From positions 1 to 64,000 of the forward strand of contig DASXVN010000053.1 in assembly GCA_036504235.1 (NCBI GenBank): 64,000 nucleotides of DNA. Direction: 5' to 3'. Origin of the DNA: Zipacnadum sp036504235 (lineage in GTDB: Bacteria > Armatimonadota > Zipacnadia > Zipacnadales > Zipacnadaceae). The position numbers were made by a program, and so were the translations under genes. Shown one piece after another: positions 45,820 through 54,374 of the stretch; position 1 is the stretch's first letter; every line of letters begins with the position of its first letter. The notes below the pieces were generated by a model that did not search any database, was not told where the DNA came from, and was given only the letters and a program-made list of their open reading frames with translations.

Positions 45820-46380
45820 GTGCCAGACCGAGAATTTCCCGAACTACGTGAGGAGACTATCAGCAGCGAGCGTCAGTTTGAGGGCAAGCTGTTGCAGGTG
45901 CGGGTCGATCAGGTGCGGCTGCCCGATGGCCGGGAAGCGCGCCGCGAGATCGTCGAGCACGTGCCGGCGATTGCCGCGGTGCCGCTGCGGCCTGACGGCC
46001 AGGTCCTGCTCGTCCGCCAGTGGCGCCACCCAGCAGGGGAGGCCCTCCTGGAGGTGCCCGCCGGTTGCCTGGAGCCGGGCGAGAGTCCCGACGAATGCGT
46101 CAATCGCGAGCTGGCCGAGGAGATCGGCTACCGGGCAGACCGGATTGAGCGGCTCTTTTCGCTGTACCTCGCGCCTGGGTACTCGCAGGAAATCATCCAC
46201 TATTATCTGGCCCAAGACCTGCAGCCGGCCTCGGCGGAGGCCGATGAGGATGAAAACCTACAAATCGTGACGCTGCCGCTGGCCGAGGCAGTGCGGCTGT
46301 GTCTGGCCGGCGAGATTCGCGACGCCAAGAGCGTGGCCGCGCTGCTGGCGGTGGCGATCCGGCTGGGCCTGACCTGCTAG
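45820..46380 (+). CDS. Nudix hydrolase, ADP-ribose pyrophosphatase-like
   Basis: 186 residues from GTG 45820. The Nudix box is exact: GCLEPGESPDECVN then RELAEEIGY (G-x5-E-x7-REUxEExGU). The N-terminal strands (EETISSERQFEGKLLQVRVD) and downstream FSLYLAPGYSQEIIHYYLA match the ADP-ribose pyrophosphatase group, which hydrolyses ADP-ribose or ADP-sugars. AAAGGAG (45805-45811) suits GTG 45820 (8 bases) better than ATG 45814 (2 bases). It may manage ADP-glucose or ADP-ribose pools beside the glycogen-debranching gene that follows. Confidence 0.9.
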   Translation: MPDREFPELREETISSERQFEGKLLQVRVDQVRLPDGREARREIVEHVPAIAAVPLRPDGQVLLVRQWRHPAGEALLEVPAGCLEPGESPDECVNRELAEEIGYRADRIERLFSLYLAPGYSQEIIHYYLAQDLQPASAEADEDENLQIVTLPLAEAVRLCLAGEIRDAKSVAALLAVAIRLGLTC

Positions 46381-46422
46381 TCGCGGCAGCGCCGGAACGG
46401 TTCTGCGCATTGGGAGGAAGCG

Positions 46423-48387
46423 ATGATCACGCTCGACGAGTCCGTATGCCACGATCTGCCGGTGGCGCTGCAGCGCGAGTGGCTGGAGACCAACGGGCTG
46501 GGGGGCTTTGCCTTCAGCACCATCCTCGGCTGCAACACGCGCCGCTATCATGGGCTGCTGGTCGCCGCCCAGCGCCCGCCAGTGGGCCGCGTGGTGCTGC
46601 TCAGCCATTTCGAGGAGCGTCTGCGCCACGGCGGTGAGCCGGTCCATCTGAGCACCAACCTCTACGACACCACCGTCCATCCCGAGGGCTACCGGCACCT
46701 GCGCGAGTTCCGGCTGGATCCCTGGCCGGTGATGACCTTCGCGACCGGCGTTTTCGAGCTGGAGAAGTCCGTATTCATGCCCCACGGGCGCTCCGCCACC
46801 GTCATCAGCTATACCCTACGGGCCGCGCCGGAGCCCACCTGGCTGCTGCTGCGTCCGCTGTTCGCCTGCCGCGACTATATGCACCTGGCCCGCGCTCGCG
46901 GGGATTTCGACACCACCCTGGACCGCACCGCCGACCAGTTCTCCCTGCGGCTCTGGGGCGGGCCGGACCGGGTGTTTCTGCACCATCCGGGCGGCGAGAT
47001 GTGGCCGGACGGGATGTGGTACTACAGCTTCCGCTATCCGCGCGAGGAGGAGATGGGGCTGGACTCGGGGGAGGACCTCTACAGCCCCGGGGAGGTCCGC
47101 TATCTCCTCGCGCCGGGCGAGACCGTCTCACTGGTGGCCACCACGGAGCCTGATCTGGCCGGGACGCCGGCGGATTGGGCGGAGCAGGAGCGCGCCCGCC
47201 GCCGGCAGGTCGCCGCGCGGGCGCCCGCCGCCGACGAGGTGGGCCGGCAACTCGCCCTGGCCGCCGACCAGTTCGTGGTCCGGCGCCGGGTGGGCGATCG
47301 GAACCTGCTCAGCCTCATCGCCGGCTACCCCTGGTTCACCGACTGGGGCCGTGACGCGATGATCGCCACCTGCGGCCTGCTCGCGCTGCCCGACTGGCGT
47401 CCGGAGGCTGCGCAGGTGCTGCAGGCCTGGGCCACTTTCCTGCGCGGTGGGCTGCTCCCCAATACTTTCGACGACACTGGCCACGGGGCGCACTACAATA
47501 CGGTGGACGCCAGTCTGTGGTTCCTCGCGGCGGTGCGGCAGTTCGCCGGGGACGCTCCGGAGTCGGCGGCGGACCTCTACGCGCCGGTGCGGGAGGTCCT
47601 GCGGGCCTACAGCGAGGGCACCCAGTTTGGCATCCACACGGACGCGGAGGGCCTGCTGCAGGCCGGGTCACCCGAGACCCAACTCACCTGGATGGACGCC
47701 AAGATGGGTGACGTGGTCTTCACCCCGCGCCCCGGGGCGGCGGTGGAGATCAACGCACTCTGGTACAGCGGTCTGCGCACCGGCCAGTTCCTCGCCGAAC
47801 GGCTGGACCCGGTGCGCGCCCCGGAGTATTGCGCCCAGGCCGAGCAGGTCGCCGCGAGTTTCCGCCGGCGCTTCTGGAACGAGGAGCGCGGCTACCTCTA
47901 CGACTGCCTCGGCCCGGCGGGCCCGGACCCCGCGCTGCGCCCCAATCAGCTCCTCGCGCTGTCCCTGCCCGACCCGCTGCTGTCGCGGGAGCAGGGGGCG
48001 CAGATCCTCGCCGCCGTGACCGAGCACCTGCTCACGCCCTACGGGTTGCGGACGCTGGCGCCGTTCGAGCCGGGCTATCTCGGCCGCTGTATCGGCAGCC
48101 AGTGGGAGCGTGATTCCGCCTATCATCAGGGCACGGTCTGGCCCTGGCTGCTGGGACCGTACCTGCAGGCGTACTTCTGGGTCAACGGCGTGAGCGAGGA
48201 GACCCGCCGGCACGCGCGGGGGCTGCTCCAGCCCCTGGTGGACCACCTCGGGCAGGCCGGTCTGGGCACGATCTCGGAGATTTTCGACGGCGACGAGCCG
48301 CACGCCCCCCGCGGCTGCCTGGCGCAGGCCTGGAGCGTGGCGCAGGTGCTGCGCTGCTGGGTTGAGTTCCAGCTGGGGGAGGTGTAG
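46423..48387 (+). CDS. Glycogen debranching enzyme, amylo-alpha-1,6-glucosidase type (GH133)
   Basis: 654 residues. An N-terminal GDE_N domain (REWLETNGLGGFAFSTILGCN landmark, then RRYHGLLVAAQRPP) and an alpha-toroidal GDE_C domain from about 280: AGYPWFTDWGRDAMIATCGL, FDDTGHGAHYNTVDASLWF, TWMDAKMGD, EINALWYSG and WERDSAYHQGTVWPWLLGPY. These are the signature stretches of bacterial and archaeal amylo-1,6-glucosidases, with Asp/Glu catalytic residues in the DWGRD and TWMDA regions. It removes alpha-1,6 branches of glycogen. No other glycogen genes are nearby. The next gene starts immediately after its stop. Confidence 0.93.
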   Translation: MITLDESVCHDLPVALQREWLETNGLGGFAFSTILGCNTRRYHGLLVAAQRPPVGRVVLLSHFEERLRHGGEPVHLSTNLYDTTVHPEGYRHLREFRLDPWPVMTFATGVFELEKSVFMPHGRSATVISYTLRAAPEPTWLLLRPLFACRDYMHLARARGDFDTTLDRTADQFSLRLWGGPDRVFLHHPGGEMWPDGMWYYSFRYPREEEMGLDSGEDLYSPGEVRYLLAPGETVSLVATTEPDLAGTPADWAEQERARRRQVAARAPAADEVGRQLALAADQFVVRRRVGDRNLLSLIAGYPWFTDWGRDAMIATCGLLALPDWRPEAAQVLQAWATFLRGGLLPNTFDDTGHGAHYNTVDASLWFLAAVRQFAGDAPESAADLYAPVREVLRAYSEGTQFGIHTDAEGLLQAGSPETQLTWMDAKMGDVVFTPRPGAAVEINALWYSGLRTGQFLAERLDPVRAPEYCAQAEQVAASFRRRFWNEERGYLYDCLGPAGPDPALRPNQLLALSLPDPLLSREQGAQILAAVTEHLLTPYGLRTLAPFEPGYLGRCIGSQWERDSAYHQGTVWPWLLGPYLQAYFWVNGVSEETRRHARGLLQPLVDHLGQAGLGTISEIFDGDEPHAPRGCLAQAWSVAQVLRCWVEFQLGEV

Positions 48388-49215
48388 GTGGCGGCCCCTA
48401 GTGACCGGGTGCGCCGCGTCTGGCGGGAGGTGCTGGAGCTGGTCTACCCGCCCCGTTGCGACTTGTGCGGGCGGCTGGGCGAGCCCTGCCTGTGCCCGGC
48501 GTGCGCGGGGCGGATTGAGTATCTCAGCCCGCCGTATTGCCTCTGCTGCGGGCGGCCGCTGGTGCCCACCGCGGACGCTGCGGTGCTTTGTGGCGAGTGC
48601 CGACTGGCTCCCCCGAAGCTGGCCGGAGCGCGGTCGCTGGGCCTGCATCTCGGCGTGCTGCGACAGGCCATTCTGCAGTTGAAATTCGGCCGCCGGCGCG
48701 AGTTGGCCGAGCCCCTGGGGCGGCTGCTGGCCCTGCGCCTGACCGCGGAGGCCGCGCAACCGAATCCCCTGGACTGGTCCCGGCTCCGCGCCCTGCTGCC
48801 GGTGGGACTGCACCCGCGTCGCCGGTCGTGGCGGGGCTTTGACCAGGCGCTGGTCCTGAGCCGCACGGCGGCCCGGGAGGGTGGCTGGGAGTGCTGGGAG
48901 CGGGCCCTGGTCCGCGTCAAGAATACGCGCCAGCAGATCGGCCTGAGCGCGGGGGAGCGGCGCGCCAATCTTCGCGGGGCCTTCCAGGTGCCGAACCCCG
49001 AGCCTATGATCGGTGGGGATTTTCTGTTGATCGACGACGTCTACACCACCGGGGCGACGCTGGAGGAGGCGGCCAAGGCCGTCTTGCGCGCCGGGGCGCG
49101 GGCGGTCTATGGCCTGACGCTCAGCCGCGCGGTGCCGGTCTGGCACGCGGGCACTCTGGGCAGCCTGGGGGACGAGCAGGACTCGCACCCCGGGTGGAAC
49201 TCGCGCTCCAACTAG
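48388..49215 (+). CDS. comF: ComF-family amidophosphoribosyltransferase-like protein
   Basis: 275 residues. N-terminal double zinc finger (CDLCGRLGEPCLCPAC and CLCCGRPL ... CGEC), then the family landmarks LRQAILQLKFGRR, LLPVGLHPRRRSWRGFDQA, RVKNTRQQIGLSAGERRANL and the PRPP-binding LLIDDVYTTGATLEEA. ComF acts in late DNA uptake in naturally competent bacteria. The three PilT genes in this window would suit a competence or twitching pilus. GTG 48388 follows the upstream stop directly; four-base convergent overlap with the next gene. Confidence 0.93.
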   Translation: MAAPSDRVRRVWREVLELVYPPRCDLCGRLGEPCLCPACAGRIEYLSPPYCLCCGRPLVPTADAAVLCGECRLAPPKLAGARSLGLHLGVLRQAILQLKFGRRRELAEPLGRLLALRLTAEAAQPNPLDWSRLRALLPVGLHPRRRSWRGFDQALVLSRTAAREGGWECWERALVRVKNTRQQIGLSAGERRANLRGAFQVPNPEPMIGGDFLLIDDVYTTGATLEEAAKAVLRAGARAVYGLTLSRAVPVWHAGTLGSLGDEQDSHPGWNSRSN

Positions 49216-50081
49216 GAGAAACGGGGGGTCGCGGAGGACGCCGCCGCGAGCAACGCCGCGGGCAGCAGCGGCGGACGTAGCGCGGCCCCGGCGGTGCGGG
49301 CCACGTCGAGGGCGGCGCGCAGGCTCCAGCCCGCCGGAATCAGGCACTCCAGGGTCAGCGGCAGGGCGTAGTTGACCTCGCGCAAGGCCGCGAAACAGTC
49401 GTCCCAGTCAATGCTGCCCAGACCGGGGAAGAGGTGGTCGTCGCGCTCGCCGCGGTTGTCCTGCCAGTGGACGCCCAGCAGCCGGTCGCCGAAAGCGCGC
49501 AGGTAGGGCGCGGGACCCTCGCCGGCCAGCGCCGCGTGGCCCGTGTCGCAGCAGAAGCCGAACACCGACCGGTCCAAACTCTCCAGCAGCGCCCCCATCT
49601 GCTCCAGACTCCCGCCCACGTGCGTGGGGGGGAGGTTCTCCACCGCCAGGCGCAGACCCAGGTCCGCCGCCATCGGCGCGAGGGCCTGCAGGCTCTCCCG
49701 CGAGAGGCGCAACTGCTGCTCCTCGGTCAGCCGCGGATCGCGCTCCGCGCCGGGATGGACCACCACATGCCGCGCCCCCAGCCGCGCACAGGCCGGCAGC
49801 AACTCCCGATGACTGCGCACCGCCGCCTCCCGCGCCTGAGGGTTCGGGCTGGCCAGGTCCCAGGCAAAGCGGAACTCGCTATGTACGCAGTAGACTTCCG
49901 CGCCCAGCCGGTCCTGGAGCCGGGCCACCGCGTCCACTTGGCCGGCCTCGCGCAGGTCGGGGTTGGGTAGTTCCTCCCCGGAGCTAAGCTCGAGGAGGTT
50001 CACTCCGGCCTCGCAGAAAGCCTGTGCGGTCACATCCAGGAGAGTGCCCAGAACCCAGGTTGCGGCGGCTATCTCGCTCAT
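49212..50081 (-). CDS. Sugar phosphate isomerase/epimerase-like TIM-barrel protein
   Basis: 289 residues. AP-endonuclease-2 fold: CEAGVNLLELSSGEELPNPD, YCVHSEFRFAWDLASPN, GARHVVVHPGAERD, LGLRLAVENLPPTHVGG, FGFCCDTGHAAL and LLGVHWQDNRGERDDHLFPG with metal-binding Glu/His/Asp/His at expected positions. Members isomerise or epimerise ketoses or act on inositol. The substrate is unknown. Last gene of a minus-strand run that includes an alcohol dehydrogenase. Confidence 0.85.
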   Translation of the reverse strand: MSEIAAATWVLGTLLDVTAQAFCEAGVNLLELSSGEELPNPDLREAGQVDAVARLQDRLGAEVYCVHSEFRFAWDLASPNPQAREAAVRSHRELLPACARLGARHVVVHPGAERDPRLTEEQQLRLSRESLQALAPMAADLGLRLAVENLPPTHVGGSLEQMGALLESLDRSVFGFCCDTGHAALAGEGPAPYLRAFGDRLLGVHWQDNRGERDDHLFPGLGSIDWDDCFAALREVNYALPLTLECLIPAGWSLRAALDVARTAGAALRPPLLPAALLAAASSATPRFS

Positions 50082-50122
50082 GGTTAGTGCATCTCTTTCT
50101 GCTCCCGGGTCGCCAGAAGTGG

Positions 50123-50575
50123 TTAGCTGTCGGCCCAGGGGTTCTTGTTGCAGTCACAGTCTTCGGCGGGTGCGGCCCACCAGGGGTGGTCGGGCGGTTG
50201 CTTGCTCGGTTTCTTGAGCGGGCGAGGGGTCGCGGAGTCCGTCGGGGGAGCGCTGGGGCTCGCGGAGGCCTCGGCGGGGGGAGTCTCACTCGGTGTTGGC
50301 GGCGCGGACGCGGCTTCCGGTTGCGGCTTTCGCGCGGCGGGGCGAGCGTGCCGGTGCGGGCGAGGGGCGGGTTTCTCACTGGCCTGAGCGGGCGTCGCCG
50401 GTTTCTCCGGAGCCGGGGCGACCACCGGGGTCTCCGCGGGTGCGGGAGGAGCCGGAACGGCGGCCGTTTGCCTTGGCGCTGCCGGTGTGGGAGCGGGCGC
50501 CGGGCGCGGGCAGCCGCCGGCCAGGGCCAGCAGCAGTACCCCCGCGGCGATTGGCAATCCCCGGTGAGTGCTCAT
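50123..50575 (-). CDS. Small Pro/Ala-rich lipoprotein
   Basis: 150 residues. Signal peptide with lipobox LALAGGC (Cys22), then about 110 residues of Pro, Ala, Thr and Arg-rich low-complexity sequence and a short conserved-looking tail DHPWWAAPAEDCDCNKNP. No domain is recognised; probably a cell-surface spacer. Its ATG overlaps the stop of the dehydrogenase gene by one base (TAATG). Confidence 0.6.
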   Translation of the reverse strand: MSTHRGLPIAAGVLLLALAGGCPRPAPAPTPAAPRQTAAVPAPPAPAETPVVAPAPEKPATPAQASEKPAPRPHRHARPAARKPQPEAASAPPTPSETPPAEASASPSAPPTDSATPRPLKKPSKQPPDHPWWAAPAEDCDCNKNPWADS

Positions 50576-51720
50576 TAGCGGTAGCTTTGCTCCAGCATTG
50601 CTCGGACCTCGGCCGCGCCTACGGTCAGCGGCATCCTAGCCAGTGTACCCCGATTGTAGCGCAAAGTATCCTCTTCCACCTCGGCCAGGCTGTCTTCCCG
50701 AACGCCCACGTCCGCCAGCGTCAGGTGCAGGCCCACCTGGTCCAGCAGATGGCCGAGCGCCTCCGCCAAGTCCCCCGATCCACCCAGCAGCGCCGCCAGC
50801 CGGACGAAGCGCTCACCCGCCACCGGGGCAAAGACCCGCGCGTAGGACGGCAGCAGCGCCGCCAGGCCCTCACCGTGCGGCAACTCCGGGTAGTGGGCGC
50901 TCAGCGGATGCTCGATCGCGTGGATGATGGTTCCGCCGCAGTTGGAGAGGGGGTAGCCCGCAAAGACGTCGGCCTCGCTCATCGCGCGGCGCGCCTCTCG
51001 GTCAGTTCCGTCGGCCACGGCGCGGGGCAGGAACTCCGCCACCAGCGCCACGGCTTTCTCCACGCACAGGTCGGTCATGGGGCTGGCGCCGCGCGAGAAA
51101 TAGGCCTCCACGGAGTGGCAGAGCACATCCACCCCGGTGGCGGCGGTGACGCGCGGCGGCACGGAGTAGGTCAACTCCGGGTCGCAGATCGCCACGCGGG
51201 GGTAGATCGCGTCGCCGCCCAGCGCGGTTTTGACCCGCGCCTGCACCGCCGAGATCACCGCGTAGGGGGTCAGTTGACTGGAGGTCCCCGCGGTGGAGGT
51301 CACGCAGATCAGGGGTAGCGTCTGAGGACCCGGTGCGGCTTTCTTCCCGTCGGGCCCCAGCAGTAGGAAGTCGTCAATGTCCCGGTCGTGGGTCGCGGCC
51401 ACCGCGACGCCCTTGGCGGTGTCCATCGCCGAGCCGCCGCCCAGGCCGATCACCAGGTCGCAACCGTGCTCCCGCACCAGCGCCGCGGCCTCGCGGATGC
51501 CCTCATCGGTGGGGTTGGGGCGCACGCCGCGATAGACGGTGCTCGCCACCCCGGCGGCGGTCAGCAGCTCCTGCGCGCGCGCCAGGAAGCCGCCGGCCTC
51601 CATAGCGCCGCGCCCGGTAACGATCAGCGCATGCGAGCCGTATTTGGCGGCGTGAACACCGAGTTGGTCAAAGGTCCCCTCGCCGGTGACGAGGCGGACG
51701 GGATTGTAGAAGGTAGGCAT
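50575..51720 (-). CDS. Iron-containing alcohol dehydrogenase (group III)
   Basis: 381 residues. A Fe-ADH fold: NPVRLVTGEGTFDQLGVHAA start, NAD-binding VIGLGGGSAMDTAKGVAV, STAGTSSQLTPYAVIS, and the iron ligands in HSVEAYFSRG and HAIEHPLSAHYPELPHGEGL. Oxidises or reduces a short-chain alcohol or aldehyde, substrate unknown. GGAG lies 8 bases before ATG 51720. It is 24 bases downstream of the histidine kinase gene. Confidence 0.93.
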   Translation of the reverse strand: MPTFYNPVRLVTGEGTFDQLGVHAAKYGSHALIVTGRGAMEAGGFLARAQELLTAAGVASTVYRGVRPNPTDEGIREAAALVREHGCDLVIGLGGGSAMDTAKGVAVAATHDRDIDDFLLLGPDGKKAAPGPQTLPLICVTSTAGTSSQLTPYAVISAVQARVKTALGGDAIYPRVAICDPELTYSVPPRVTAATGVDVLCHSVEAYFSRGASPMTDLCVEKAVALVAEFLPRAVADGTDREARRAMSEADVFAGYPLSNCGGTIIHAIEHPLSAHYPELPHGEGLAALLPSYARVFAPVAGERFVRLAALLGGSGDLAEALGHLLDQVGLHLTLADVGVREDSLAEVEEDTLRYNRGTLARMPLTVGAAEVRAMLEQSYR

Positions 51721-51744
51721 GGTTGATACTCCAAATAGTGATGT

Positions 51745-53073
51745 TTACTTCGGTGGCTGGTGGAGGGGGATTTTGGCGCGGATCGTGGTTCCGTGGCCTA
51801 GTTCGCTCTCCAGGCTGATTTCGCCCCCGTGCGCGCGGACTACGTTGGCTACGATCTTGGTGCCCAGGCCGGTGCCCATCGGCTTGGTGCTGACCGCGTT
51901 CTCGGTGAAGAGCTTGGCCTTGACCTCCGGCGGGATGCCGGGGCCGGTGTCCTCGCACTCCAGGGTCAGGTAATCGCCCTCCGGCCAGGATCCCAGCGGG
52001 CCGGCGAGGGTGCGGAAAGTGACCGCACAGCCTGCCGGACAGGCGTCAATCGCGTTGAAGACCAGGTTGTAGATCAGGTTGTAGATTTGCTTCTTGTCCA
52101 CCGTGGCCGACGGGACTTCGCCCACGGTCTCCGCCGAGAGCGTTATTTTCTGCTTCTCGGCCTGGGGGCGGAGCAGGTTCAGGACTCGTTCGGCGATCTC
52201 CGGCACCTCGGCCTCCTCGAAGGTCGGCTCGCTGACCATGCCCTTGATGGCGTTGGCGATCTCTGCCATGCGCTGCTGGACCGCGTCGGAGCCCTCCAGG
52301 AACATCTCGACCAGTTCCGGGAGCAGCTCGCGCAGGGTGCTGAAGGCCGCCACTATCCTCTCCGGGCAGTCCGGCCCGCCGGCGGCCACGGCCTCGTCCA
52401 TCCCGGCGAAGGCCTCCTCGGCGAACATCAGCAGGGTCTCGGAGCCGGTTTTGACCGGAGAAATCATGTTCTTGACGTCGTGGCTCAGGTCCCCCAGGAA
52501 CCGCACCACCGTAGCCAGTCGGGCTTCCTCGGCGAGGCGGGCGGACTCAATCGCCACCGCCACCTCGCTGGCCATGATCTCGATCAGCCGCACATCGTTG
52601 GCGTCAAAGGCGCCCTCGCGCTTGTTGAGCACCTGGAGCACGCCGAGGGGGTCGCCGGTGACCGACCGGAGCGGCGCGGTGACCATATTGTGGGTCACGT
52701 AGCCGGTCCGCTCGTCAATCTCGCGCAGGTGGCTCTGCTCTTTGGAGACATCCTCGGAGATCAGGCTCTCCCCGCTGTGGAAGACCTTTCCGGCGAGGCC
52801 GCGGTCGGGGGAAATCGCCATCCCCCTGATCTCGGCGGCCTTCTCGCCGATCACCTCGCGGTAAACCAGGGCTTCCTGTTTCGGGTCATAGAGCACCAGT
52901 GAGCCGGCCTCGGCGCCCGCAATCTCCAGGCATGACTGCAGAGCCTCGCGGGTGATGTCCTCGACCCGCGTCACCGAGCTAAGCTCGGCGGCGATTTGCT
53001 GGACGGCGGCCAGTTGGCGCGTGAGTTGGCTGATCTCGGTGCGCAGTTGGGCGTTCTCCGCCTGCGAGTCCAT
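51745..53073 (-). CDS. Soluble GAF-domain sensor histidine kinase
   Basis: 442 residues, no transmembrane segment. An N-terminal coiled coil (1-35), a GAF domain at about 30-175 (GLAGKVFHSGESLISEDVSK, GVLQVLNKREGAFDANDVR), then a dimerisation helix with H-box DLSHDVKNMI, and the catalytic domain with N-box NLVFNAIDA, G1 DTGPGIPP and G2 GTGLGTKI. GAF suggests sensing of a small ligand or redox state. No response regulator is adjacent, so it is an orphan whose partner lies elsewhere. Confidence 0.93.
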   Translation of the reverse strand: MDSQAENAQLRTEISQLTRQLAAVQQIAAELSSVTRVEDITREALQSCLEIAGAEAGSLVLYDPKQEALVYREVIGEKAAEIRGMAISPDRGLAGKVFHSGESLISEDVSKEQSHLREIDERTGYVTHNMVTAPLRSVTGDPLGVLQVLNKREGAFDANDVRLIEIMASEVAVAIESARLAEEARLATVVRFLGDLSHDVKNMISPVKTGSETLLMFAEEAFAGMDEAVAAGGPDCPERIVAAFSTLRELLPELVEMFLEGSDAVQQRMAEIANAIKGMVSEPTFEEAEVPEIAERVLNLLRPQAEKQKITLSAETVGEVPSATVDKKQIYNLIYNLVFNAIDACPAGCAVTFRTLAGPLGSWPEGDYLTLECEDTGPGIPPEVKAKLFTENAVSTKPMGTGLGTKIVANVVRAHGGEISLESELGHGTTIRAKIPLHQPPK

Positions 53074-53110
53074 GCGGGTTTCCTCCCTCCAGTCCTGGCC
53101 TCCGCCTGCC

Positions 53111-54124
53111 CTAGCCGGTGCTGCTCGAAGAGCGCCCGGCGGCTTGGCGGCGCGTCGTCAGGGTGCGGATCGCCTCGGCGCTCGCGTTAGCCAGTTCCAC
53201 TTTACCCATTTGCGTGGCTGCCTGGTTGATCCAGACCAGGATCTGGAGGTTGTCCTTGTGCTGGTCATAGGCGCGCCCCAGTGCCTGCAGCCCTTCGTCT
53301 TGCTTCCCGGAGCGGAAGAGCGCCCAGGCCGCCAGGCCCGCGGGGGTGCCATCGCCCTCCGCCTCGGCCGCCACTTCCGCGGCCAGGCGGGAGGCCTCGT
53401 CCAGACCGTGGCTTTCCCGGACCAGCAAGTGGGCCAGCGCGTATTTGGCGCGCACCAACTTGCCGTCGCACTTGAGCGCCCCGCGGTACTCGGCCTCGGC
53501 CGCGGCGGTCTCGCCCTTTTCCTCCAGGAGAGAGCCGCAAACGTAATGCGCGCGGCCCTCCTGCGGGTACTGCTGCACCATCTTGACGGCTTGTCCCAGC
53601 GCCAAATCGGAGCGCTTCTGCATGCGGTAAACGGTGACCAGGGCCAGCCGGGTTTCGAGTTGGGCGGGATCCTGCGCTACCGCCTTCTCCATATCGGGGA
53701 GGGCGCCGGCCACATCGCTCTGCGCCAGCTTCAGTCGCCCGCGCAGCCCCAGCGCCGCCGGCGAGTTGGGGCGGCGGGCCAGGGCTTTGACCGCCCACTC
53801 CATCCCGGACTGCGGGTCCGAGAGGAAGTAGCAGCACTCGCCCAGGCCATAGAGCGCCTCGAAGCTCTTGGCGTCCAGCTCAATGGCTCGCCGGTAGGTG
53901 ATGAAGGCGTCGTTGTACCGCTTTTGCGCGAAATAAGCCTTGCCCAGGGCGACCCAGGCGTCCGGAGTGTTGGGCTGGTGTTCAGTGCGCAGCCGGAGCG
54001 CCGGCAGCTCATTCGGGGCCGCGAGCGGCTTCTTGCCACAGCCCCAGCCACCCCCCACCAACAGAGCTACCAGCAGCAGCCCTCCCATGGTTGGGTACGT
54101 CAGGGAAGATCGAACCTGTCTCAT
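53111..54124 (-). CDS. TPR-repeat lipoprotein
   Basis: 337 residues. MRQVRSSLTYPTMGGLLLVA starts a signal peptide ending in lipobox GGWGC; then about seven TPR-like helical pairs (AWVALGKAYFAQKRYNDAFI, EALYGLGECCYFLSD, RAHYVCGSLLEEKGETAAAE) and a Ser-rich tail. TPRs mediate protein contacts. It sits 37 bases upstream of the histidine kinase gene and divergent to the HEAT cluster, so both may serve envelope assembly. GAGGAG precedes ATG 54124 by 7 bases. Confidence 0.85.
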   Translation of the reverse strand: MRQVRSSLTYPTMGGLLLVALLVGGGWGCGKKPLAAPNELPALRLRTEHQPNTPDAWVALGKAYFAQKRYNDAFITYRRAIELDAKSFEALYGLGECCYFLSDPQSGMEWAVKALARRPNSPAALGLRGRLKLAQSDVAGALPDMEKAVAQDPAQLETRLALVTVYRMQKRSDLALGQAVKMVQQYPQEGRAHYVCGSLLEEKGETAAAEAEYRGALKCDGKLVRAKYALAHLLVRESHGLDEASRLAAEVAAEAEGDGTPAGLAAWALFRSGKQDEGLQALGRAYDQHKDNLQILVWINQAATQMGKVELANASAEAIRTLTTRRQAAGRSSSSTG

Positions 54125-54374
54125 CTTTACACTCCTCATAGATATCGCGAAATCATTCCCCTTCCTGCGCCTGAACACCTGCCCGGCCGGCGCCGGCAAA
54201 ATCAGGACGGCTGAGCAGGTAGCCGCCAGGCGGGTGAGGAACTAACCACTTTCAGCTGGGCGGCGCGAAGTCGGGAAGGAATCCGCCGGGGCGAGGAAGA
54301 AGTACCTAGCCACCGATTGGCCGCTCTTGCGCAAAGCGCCTCCCTTCCTCTCGGGACCTGAGGAGTTGACAGCA

